Assembly (NCBI GenBank): GCA_019677205.1
Contig: JAAMXY010000894.1
Coordinates: 1 to 14,660, forward strand
Length of the DNA stretch: 14,660 nt
Reading direction: 5' to 3'
Source of the DNA: Pinguiococcus pyrenoidosus
Lineage: Eukaryota; Sar; Pinguiophyceae; Pinguiochrysidales; Pinguiochrysidaceae
The translations under genes and the position numbers were made by a program. Under the pieces are notes generated by a model. The model saw only the letters and a list, made by a program, of their open reading frames with translations. It was not told the origin of the DNA and did no database searches. This document shows positions 1 through 10,000 of this stretch, one piece after another (position 1 is the first letter of the stretch; the number at the start of each line of letters is the position of its first letter).

Positions 1-59
1 TAACCCTAACCCTAACCCTAACCCTAACCCAACCCTAACCCTAACCCTAACCCTAACCC
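1..59. repeat. Telomere repeat array (TAACCC)n
   Basis: Nine TAACCC hexamers are interrupted once by a five-base variant (AACCC at 31-35). The strand shown is C-rich and runs inward, so the G-rich TTAGGG strand ends at base 1, as expected for a left chromosome end. Two further imperfect units follow at 67-77 after a GATCTC interruption. TTAGGG telomeres occur in animals, many fungi and several algal and protist groups, so they do not identify the lineage. The array is short, probably because the assembly stops within it. Confidence 0.95.
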
Positions 60-1083
60 TGATCTCTAACCCTAACCTACACCCATGATGATTGGCCAGT
101 TTCCAAAACCAAAATGGGAAACGGAAAATGTTGGGAAATTCCGCGATGGCCGAAAACCGCTAATGACAACCGATGATTGAGGAAGACGACTTCAATCTAG
201 TTAATTCATCCATCAGATTCGTGTTTTAAGTTGAAGGTGTCAGTCGCAGAGTGTGACGTGTCGGTTCTGAAAGCTCTAGGCTCGACTGCTTGTTCACTTC
301 CCATAAGTGACAAGCGAAGTGCGTGGCGGAATCTAGCTCACAGTATATTAGCGAGATCCAGACGCCGTGTTCCGAAGAGCCCCCGAATGAACCAATCAGT
401 GCTTTCTGGACAAGGTTCTCTCTAGAGTGATGTGCATTGGTTCGGTCATAGCTACGGAGGCATTCATTGGTCATGCACGGGTGTGCTCGACTTAATTAAA
501 ACATTCTTACACGCCCACACCAGCGAATCAGTCGCTACCGAAGGACTTCGTTGCTTGCAAAGTATGGCGTTTGCTGGCAAGGCTTTCTTCGGCTGTCTTT
601 CTAGTCGCATTTATTGGCCGCTCGCAACCTGAACTTGCATATTTTATAGACGTGAGCATCAACTATCAGCCACTGGTTGGCCGGAGACGCCAATGCACTT
701 GCACGCGAGAAAGAACACACTCGAGAGGTGACCGCTGGTTTTGTGAGGTTTTTGAGCAGCTGCAAGCGGGCAGATCTCCGATGGCTCTCGCCGCCTAGCC
801 ACCTGGGTACAGACTCCTCGGTTTTGTCCGAGAATTCTGACGACGCACCTTCCCCAAGTCAAGTCCCAACAATAGGAGGGACGAATTCCTTTCTTCCCCT
901 TCTGGATCCCTACGCCCGTGGCTCTATTGGCGATATCCTGATTCATTCTGAGACGAGGGCTTCGGCCACGACGACCGACCGACAGAGAGCACAAAAGTTC
1001 GTCTCTCTCCCTTTCACGTTACCAATCATCTTCCTAAAGCAACCACGTCCATTTTCTGCGCAGAGGACTCCAAGATCACCACG
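60..1083. other. Subtelomeric spacer and 5' flank of the giant gene, no gene seen
   Basis: I find no convincing gene here. Open frames are short, mostly lack an ATG, and show no domain-like sequence. The segment next to the telomere (61-77) holds decayed telomere units. An AT-rich ATATTTTATA stretch lies at 639-648 and a CCAAT box at 1022-1026, 58 bases before the start codon at 1084. Either could belong to the promoter of the downstream gene, but no transcription start can be placed from sequence alone. There is no long satellite repeat, so unique sequence starts within about 100 bases of the telomere. Confidence 0.6.
1022..1026 (+). promoter_or_regulatory. Candidate CCAAT box of the giant gene
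   Basis: A CCAAT pentamer lies 58 bases upstream of the ATG at 1084, within pyrimidine-rich sequence. CCAAT boxes bind NF-Y in many eukaryotes and are usually found near promoters. The motif is short and common, so this is a positional guess. Confidence 0.2.
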
Positions 1084-4000
1084 ATGGATTTGCCTGAAGT
1101 GGACGTTCAGGAGGTTGTCACTGAAGCAGGCCAAGTCGAGTGCGATCTTCGCACGGTGCTTCAGCAACTCAACCTTGGCGGCTATGTCAAAGTCTTCGAA
1201 GAAGCACTGCTGGAAGACGACTTGGTCTTTCCAATTGACGAGTGCCTTCAGGACTTCTCCTTACAATCGCTTGAAGTGGACTACGGAATATCTATCGGCC
1301 TTCACCGTAAACGCATTCTTCTTGCAATTCAGCAGCTGGCAGGGACCGCCGAGGCCTCCAGCCGCAGAGAGAAGCCCTTGCTGCTCACGGAAAGCCCACT
1401 TGCGGAGTACCAAAGCCTCATTGACCCACTTGTCTTGGAAGGTTACCCTTTAGAAGACTTGACTCCTGAGGATCTCCTAGATCTCGGAGTTCCTCAGGTC
1501 CATCATGCTGCGCTCCAGCGCAGAATTCTTCACTGGGTATCAAACGGTAAGCAAGATTGTTGCAGGGAGAGTAGCTTGCTTTCAGTTGTGGACGAACTTG
1601 AAAAAGTGGAGCGGGTCCCTTACTCAGCCTTGATCACTGCTGCAGGAAACGGCGGAGAACGAGTTCGAGATGTGCTTGAACGCCTCGCTCTGTTGGAGCA
1701 GTATGAATCAGAAGATTCCGTTCTTCTAGCTTTGCTGGATGAGGAAGTCTGCGACGACAACAAAGCAACTTTGGCCTCCGCGGTGCGTGCGAGATGTAAT
1801 CACCCACGATGTGTTGTGTCGTGGCGAAGCACTAATGCGTGCCTCTGCATTTTGGTGCATAGGTTGACCAGATTGACTTCCCTCCGAGCCAGGCTTTTCA
1901 TCGTGTTCGCATCAAGTATGCGATTGAGGGCGAAACGTGTCCGTGTGATTTGAAGGTGAGCGAAGTCTTAAAGAAAGAAGACATCCCGGCTTTTGATTTC
2001 ACCGCCAAGTACATGCACCTTTTCCGGGACCAACGGGTTGAAGAAGAAGGCATTCTGTTCAAGCTTACCGCTGATGACCTCAGAGTCTTGGGGATCAAAG
2101 TAAAAATGCACCGTTCCAAAATACAGAAGCGTATTCTTAAGCTGCGCGAAGGTCGTTTAGACCCTGCAAGGGAAGCCCTTCAAAGCAAGTGTGATACGGA
2201 TGACAAGGCCGAGTCTGTACAACATAACTCTGTCACGGTGCAGACAGGAAGCATGCCAAACCTGTCGTTTGGGGAAAGTGTAGGTGCTCAGCCAAAATCA
2301 GCCGTTGGGCAATCACCAGAGAATTCACCGAGTCGAAAGCTTGCCGTCGGTGGCAAAAGCGGATCAAATAGCCATCGTCGGTCAGAGGATGCGCTGCCGC
2401 CAAGTGTCAGCGCACGGGAGCAATCGATCGCGACATCGTACCTTCGCCGCACCAGTCGCGAGAAGGGCCTGCTTAGCACTGCAAGCCGTGGCCATTTTAA
2501 AAGGAAATCGTCTTTTGACTTCATCAAAGCTACCGAGTTGACCGAGGTGTCAAAAGAGCGCGTCGAGTCAGTCGGCGCTGTTGCTGCGATAGATGCACTA
2601 CGTGGACATTTTCGCCAGAAGATGTACTCTTTTGAACATGCAACGCGCCAGGCACAAGCCCACTTTCTCGTTGAAAGTGAGGTGGACAGTTTCATCCGGA
2701 TTGTCGAAGATGAACTTCATGAAGTTCAGTTGATGAACGAAGCAAATGCTGAAGAAGCTTTGCGGAAGCTGAAACAATGGCGATCAAAAATGGGTGCTGC
2801 TCACGAGGATTGTGAAGTAGAAGTGACGGACAGAAATGGTCGCGCGAGGGCCCGCAAAGATATGTCGGAGCTGGCAATCAGCGCAGATACATTGCGGCGC
2901 GTTCTGCAGCCTGTCGACTTTGGCGAACTTGTGAGGATCATAGAGTCCTCGAAGGAGACTGAGGAAGACTTGCGAGGGAAAGATGTCATTCTTCTGATCG
3001 GATTGACGGGCGCAGGAAAGACCACGACCATCCTTTACTTGAGCGGGGTTCGAATGGAGAAGGTGAAAGCTCAAATTGGAGGAAAATGCTTGGCTCCGAA
3101 GGATGAGATTCCGCCCAACCTGGTCCGATTCGCAACATCTGCTTCGAATGAAAGCTGCACGAAGCACGTGCAAGCTATTACAGTTTCATCCTCTATGACA
3201 CCCTCGGAGATCGTCATCTGCGATACCCCCGGATTCAACGATTCAGGAGGCGCTGTCGCAGATCTTGCCAACGGCCATGCGACAATCAATGCAATTCGCT
3301 GCTGCAAGTCTGTGCGCCCTGTATTTCTTTTTAGCCGCTTGGATCTGAACAACAGAATAGCGGAAAGGCTCGGGAAGATCGCTGGAACGATCGACGAGAT
3401 TGTTGGTGGTAGGATTGCAGACTTCATAGAAAGCTTCTCGTATCTCTTTACTCGGGGTTGGGAGGACTTCGATCTCGACGACATGGAAGGTTTGTCGAGA
3501 ACGCTCCTCGACGCTCAGAGAACCGCCCTGAGCGCTGGAGAGTTGACGAATGAAGCCTCGATCATGTTGGAGGATATTCGCTCACGGCTTGAAAAGGGGC
3601 AGAAGATGATCCTCAGGCCCGAGTTGTCCTCACCATCTCCGAGTGACATAATAGACGCGATATGCAAGACGCCGGCAATTGAAGATCCTGAACAGGTCTT
3701 CCAGCATTTCGCTGCAGAAAGCAAAGCCTTTGTCAAAGATCAGTGCGCTGTGGAGTTCAAAAAAATAAAGATCGCTATGGAAGATGGAGCCTCCGTCCAC
3801 CGGGTAAGAGGAGTTCTTCCTCAGTTAAAGTTGCTGCTCCGAGTGGGGGAAGTGCTCGACTTGAGGGCCGTTATGGAGGGGTTTCAAACAGCCATGGAGT
3901 ACGTTTTGAGACAATTGAAGGCAAAGGAGGATGCTCTCCGTTCGGACCTTCTAAAGATCCGGTCTTTTCGTTATCATGGAGACCCTTGTCTAGTCGAAGC

Positions 4001-7000
4001 TGATGTCTTCGCCGCAAGGCGATTGGCTGAGTATCTTCTGACCTTTCGGGGAATTCAAAATCTCCAAGGCAGCAATGACGAGCCTCGTGTTGAAAGGGAA
4101 GACATCGCTTTCAACGTGGAACAGTCTGTTTTGGAAACGCACAAGAGCCTTCAAGACACGGTGTGTTTGGGGGAACAACATTTGGGAGCGATCCATCGCG
4201 ATATGAACATGTCGGAAGAAATGCTATCCAAATCACTGTCGATCAAGTGTTGTGAAGTCATCGACGCATGCATTTGGTCGTTGGTTTGCTTGGCTGCGTT
4301 TCGGACCGAGTTTGAGACCATTCTTGAGTCCTGCGGGTCGACAGAGACCATGCTCAATACTGTGAATGCAGCAACAGACATCTTCAAGGCTGCGGAGCGG
4401 TCTTTTGATCACTTCTTAGGTAAAAAGGCAAGCGTCTACATGAAGCATTTTGCTGACGAAATGTTCCAGTACATCAGCAGCGCGCTTCAGTACGACATGA
4501 CTAAAGTTAGTGGGACAAATCCTCTGCCTCAGCAGAGTGTATACAAGTCTTTGATGTTGAAAGCTCGGGACAGCATCAAGGGAGGGTATAAAGAGGCCCT
4601 GGGATTGCTCCGCAAAGCCTGTGCGCCCTTGGATCCTAGAACCAGAGTCATTGACCTTGAAGACGCGGTGAAGACCGTAACGCAAGTGGGCGCGGAGGTT
4701 GGCAAAGCTCTTTCGTGGTTAGAGCAACTCCATCTGTGCCGTTTTGAAGAACATCTTCAGAGAGGAGGAGAGTCCGAAGATGAAGCTGATGAAGAGTTTT
4801 CAATCCTTGTGGGCAGAACCCTCTTGCGCAGAGAGCTTCGTCAGACACTGACATCCCTGTTGGGACAAGTCGTCTCGCACTGCAGCGATCCAACACCAAA
4901 TTTTCAAGCCATTGCTTGGATTGAGCAGATCTCTCGAGCAATCGTAGATTGCTTACCTATTGGCTTTGGCGACAACGCGACTGAAGAAGACGACGAGGAG
5001 CTCCCTTCTGCTGCGGCTCTTCGTGGAATCGACGAAGACATACAGAGGGTGATCACTGATCTTGTCGATGGGTACTGCGCCAAGCTGAATGAGGCATTCC
5101 GCCATCTTGGCCTGGTTCGTGATCACTACCTAGCAGAACACGTATACGTGCGCTTGGAAAAGTTCGCGCATCTCCTGTCCGCGATCGTCAACGCAGAGGC
5201 GGAGTTTTGCGAGTCTTCAAGGCAACGCTTCCCGTACGCGGATGAGCGCTTAAGCGATCTCGCGAGTACCTTTCGAGATACTCATGAAGCTCTTTTGCTT
5301 GACGTACAAGTATTTCTAGCCGAAGACACGACTACCGCAAGTGCTCTCCGGTCGATCGTGTTCTGCCAGGCTCACCTCCGCCGTCTGGTGCATTTGACGC
5401 TCAGCAATCTTTGCGGTAGAGATCTTCTTGACAGCGTCTGTGCAACCATCGAAAGACTGGATGCACGACTGATTGAAGAAATCCAGTCTTTCCGGTCAGT
5501 CGTTGAGTCCTGGACAAGCGCGGAAAGTCCGACCGATTCCGTGAAAGACGCCGAGCTTTCGGCATCTCTAGAGACTCTGCTAGCTGTCGAAGAGATTTGC
5601 TTGCAAGCAAGTCTGTGGGGTTCATCCGTTCAAGAAGCCGGTACATCGATTCAGGAAGCCATTAGTATCTACGGGAATGCTTTGCAACGCCTGACGACAA
5701 CGGTGTATGGGAGTCTTCGTGGCGACCTCGAAAAGCTTGTTGACGAGATAGATGCAGCAATAGACGACATCCACGGCTTCGTTGTACAGGGAGGCAGCCA
5801 AGACTGTGCGCAGGACTTCAAAGTCGCCGTCGATCGGATCAAAGAGCACCTTCTCCGCCTTGTAGAGCGTAAGAAGTACTTTTCAAGGCTTGGTGACACT
5901 GGGCAGCTGTCTGGTGAGCCTACTTCGCAGATTGAACAGGCAATGTCAATCGAGGATGCTATGGAACTCCTCGATCTTCCTTTCAATCAAGAGTATACCT
6001 CTAAGAAGCTGCAACAGGCACTCAATGACAAATTGCTGAGCCTTGAAGATTCGGGAGCATCGGACGCAGATGAAGCTTTGCGAGTACGTACTGCATGGAC
6101 GATTCTAAGCTGTGCAATATCGCCAACAGCTTCTCCGCAGCATGACAGTGTGTTGCGAGCCTTGGCAGAGAAGTACTACGTGACTTGCGCTGAGGACACA
6201 TTGGACCTCTTCTGCATTGCAGAGAAGGAGGCAAGACTTAGGAAAATCCACAGACGCCTCTCTCGTCTGAAAGATGAACTGTCAGAGGAGATGGACGATC
6301 AGCATTTGCAGCAACTTGAAGCTTTGACCCTGGTATCAAATCGCCTCCGTGTTCTGGATTCGTTTCTCCCGGATATGTCGTTCGGGGACCTTTGCGCCGC
6401 ATGTGGTGGACTCATGTCCGAAAAACGCGCCACACTGGAAGGGCAATTGAAGGCAAACTGGAACACGCGAAACTACGTCGAACTCCAAGTGGCTCTACAA
6501 AAAGACCCGGAGATTTCTATGCGCTTCGCTAAGTCCGTGCGGAGTGAAATATTCTCTGTATTGGAGGAAATTGAGGTTTCGTGGGCCGCCCTTGAAATCT
6601 CTTTACAAAACCCGGCAAAGTTTGTAAGCAGCGGAAAAGACGTGATCCAATGCCTACGAAGTTTGGTTGGGCTTGAGACGGCCTTTCAATCACGAGTCTC
6701 GACCGAATTTGAAGAACGAGTCTCATCGTTGCGCGAAAAATATGACGCCCTTTTGGTCAGTGCACTACAAGTGTTTGAAGGGGAATTCCGCGATGATTTG
6801 AATGGCACGTTACTCGCTGAGGCGGATCGCAAGCTTACGGATGTCGCGGAGATGCGATTGGAGCTTCGATCGATGGCAGGAATACTTGATGTGGCTGCTG
6901 CGCTGGAAGAGACTCACGCGCGAATGGTTGAACTACTCAGGAAGCATTTGGCAGCCCTTCAAACGTTCCCTAAGACTATCACCTCGGCTGAATTCTTAAG

Positions 7001-10000
7001 GCGAAATCCAAGGAATCTGTTGCAGGATCTCAAGCTTGCTCAGAAGCAAAGCAATGATCAAAGCCTTCGCGATGATTACGACGCTGCGCATGCGCATCTC
7101 AGCAAGAGCATTACCGAGAAGGTTGTCAATTGGCTAAGCGACAGAAATGCCGAAGGGTCTAACATCGGCAAGACTGATCTGGACCTTTTGAAAGAGTTTG
7201 CGACCCGCGGTCCAAGCCTATTCCCAGATGATGTCTGGGCCAAGCTTAAAAGCACCGTTGACGACTGCCTCGAGTACGTTACGGAGGCTTTGGAGGATGC
7301 GAAGAAGATGGTAAGGGCTGAGCTCCAGGGGAGTGAAGGGCTTGGGAAAGTTGTGGAGCAGGCCAGGAAACTAGGGCATGGAAATCCACTTGGAATCGAA
7401 ATGCATACAGCTTTACTGCAAAGCATCAAGGATGGTATCAAACGGTACAGCCACCTTGTACAAGAAGGTCAACTGGCTCTCGTTCTACACGAGTTTCCTG
7501 CTCGATACGACGAGTGGAAGCGCTTCTTGAACGAACTTCACGTCGATCCAGGGCCCCGTTCCCTCGTTGGTGGAGGAATACGAGCCTTGGAACAAGATCT
7601 TGAAAACTTCGTCAGTGAAGCCCTTGCTCCAAGCGTATGTGATCGCTTTCGAGAGATTGACGCCGCGAAGGCAGAGCCGTTGCACTTCATTGAAAAGCTT
7701 CAGGAGAGCGATGCGCTGGAGTTCTTGATTGCCGCTCAAAGCGAATGGCTCGAGAACGAGGCCGCGCTGGGGACTGTTTCCGTTGCCCATGCTGGTTTCA
7801 GAGGGGATGAAGCACCCTCCTTCCACTACCTGAATCTGCATCGCCGATTCAAGTGGAAGGACAATGCACCCAGTGTATGTTCATATTCAGACCTTCTCCT
7901 GCTCCTTCTCGCCAAGCTGATCCGACGGCTTCTTGATGCACTACGAGACCCATTACCCCCGAGGGTTGATGATTGGTCAGCTGTTAAGGATATGATACAT
8001 CTCTTTGGTGAGATCGAGAGCGTTGCTGTGAAGCTTCATGAGCTCGTTGAAGTGGCGAATGCCGTTTCTCAGGAGGGATCTCTTGACGAGAATGTGCGAG
8101 AGTTCATGACGATGCGGAAGGAAAAAGGGGACAATGCATATCGTGCGAAGATCCTCTCGCACATGGAGAGTTTGAAAGCTTCCTGTACCGTGACCCTCCT
8201 TGACCTTCTGAACGATTCAACCAGCCCTCTGCGGACGGAGAATAGCAAGGACAAGCTTGACTTCTTCAAGGCACTCGAGAGCAAACTGTCGCAGCTGCAA
8301 CAGGGTGTAGACGTCCTCGTTGACGAGATCCCCCATGAAATGAAGGATTCGCCTGGAGCAGTGATCGACAGGATCAAGGACCAGGTCCAAAAGTTGCACA
8401 ACGAAGCTGAGATACATCTTCATACTTTCCCACCCCAAGAAGTAGAACGTGTTGGTCACATACTGGGCTCGTTGGCAGCTGTTGCAGAGGCATTTAAGAC
8501 TTTCCCTGATTCAAAACTTCGAGAGAATGCGGCGGAGGCAAGAAAATCGAGCAGAGTCAGCCTTGTTCGAAAATGCGAGGCGTTCAAGCAAGACAAAGTT
8601 CGCGACTGGGAGACACATGGCATCCGGTTGGGAAATCCAGAAGAGCTGATCGAAGGCCTCCTTGCACTCCAAAAGCTTGGACTGGAGCTCAAGGAAGTAA
8701 TATCGTCGGAGCCCCAAAAAATGATAGAAGAGGTCTTGGAATCTGTGCGAACGGGCACAGATGGGCCCTACTACATCACAATGATAGCATCCTTCCTCCG
8801 AAGTGCCTCAACGTCGGGATCCGTGGGCCAGGGAAGGCTGTTGGAGGAATGTGCAATCTTTCAGGGTGTGTCTACGGCTTTGTACAACAGCTCGATGAAA
8901 GAGATTCAACCCGGCTTGGTTCTCCAATACATGACCGAGTATGACGAAGTGGCGGACGAGCGAAACCAAAATCGGGGCAGAACTCCAGTGAGGTCACTAA
9001 CCAAAATCGAAATCGACAACCTGCGAGGCCACTACGAAAAATACTACGAGGAGTACAATTCACTCGTGACTCGCGCTGTCAAGGACATTTGCAAGATCCC
9101 TCCGCTACAGCAAACTGCCGATGCACAGATCAGACAGATTCTAAGCAGGACTAAAATTTCACTGGTGACCGAGGCACGCCAACTTGCTAAGAGCGCGGCA
9201 ACGGAGTTTGGAATGCCTTCGTGTGCTGCCATGCGTTCGATCGTGGCTTACATCTTCGCGTGGTGGTCCCTGGATAGCGCAGCAGAGGCTACCAACGCTG
9301 CCCGAGGAAGTCATGACTCTGTCGAGAAGGATTGGCGGTTTACGCCACACGATATAACCGTCCACCTCAAGAAGCCTAATGCAGCCCAGATCCTGTCCGT
9401 CTTCCGGCTGCTGGGTATGAGTGGCATCCTTCCACGTGAACACACCAGTTTCTTCTCCTTGAAAAGATGGATTGCTCCGCCTAACGACCGTGCAATAGAC
9501 CTTGAAAGTCACCTTGCAGAGATAAAGACAGGCGAGGGCAAGTCCGTTGCGATCGCTGGAATGAGCTGTGCGTTGGGAATATTCGGCTTTTCAGTCGATT
9601 GTGCCTGCTACTCTAAGTATTTAAGCACGAGAGACTTTCGCGATTTTCGGTCCATGTATCAAGCCTTCGGTGTTGCTGAGAACGTAAAATACGACACCTT
9701 CGACTCGCTCTGCCGGCGATTTCTTATGGCTAGAGGTGATGTTAAGCCAGCAACGGAATCCTTTCTGACTACCGGGGACTTCGATCAATTCACGCCATTC
9801 GAAGAGTCTCGGCGACGTATATTGATTATCGACGAGGTAGACGTTTTCTTTAAGAAGGACTTTTATGGGAGCATCTACAACGTATTCGGGCAGATCCACG
9901 ACGAAGCTGTCGCAAACTTGATGCAGCATATCTGGGATACGTACCACCAGCGTAAGCACGGCTGTTCACTCGAGAGGGTCCAGGAATCGATAGAATACGA

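Noticed and set aside
88-95. Recurring ATGATTGG / CCAATCAT 8-mers (88, 1022, 14212) as a shared regulatory element
   Set aside because: A further copy lies in coding sequence near 7969, and the count is only slightly above chance, so it is not evidence of co-regulation.
677-1453. A 258-codon plus-strand open frame overlapping exon 1
   Set aside because: It starts with TTG, has low-complexity Arg/Ser/Lys-rich content typical of an out-of-frame shadow, and overlaps the exon 1 frame that encodes SAM domains.
1550-1570. A 19-base GTAAGC...TTGCAG element in exon 1 that looks like a tiny intron
   Set aside because: It is far shorter than the other introns, and the reading frame is open and sensible without removing it.
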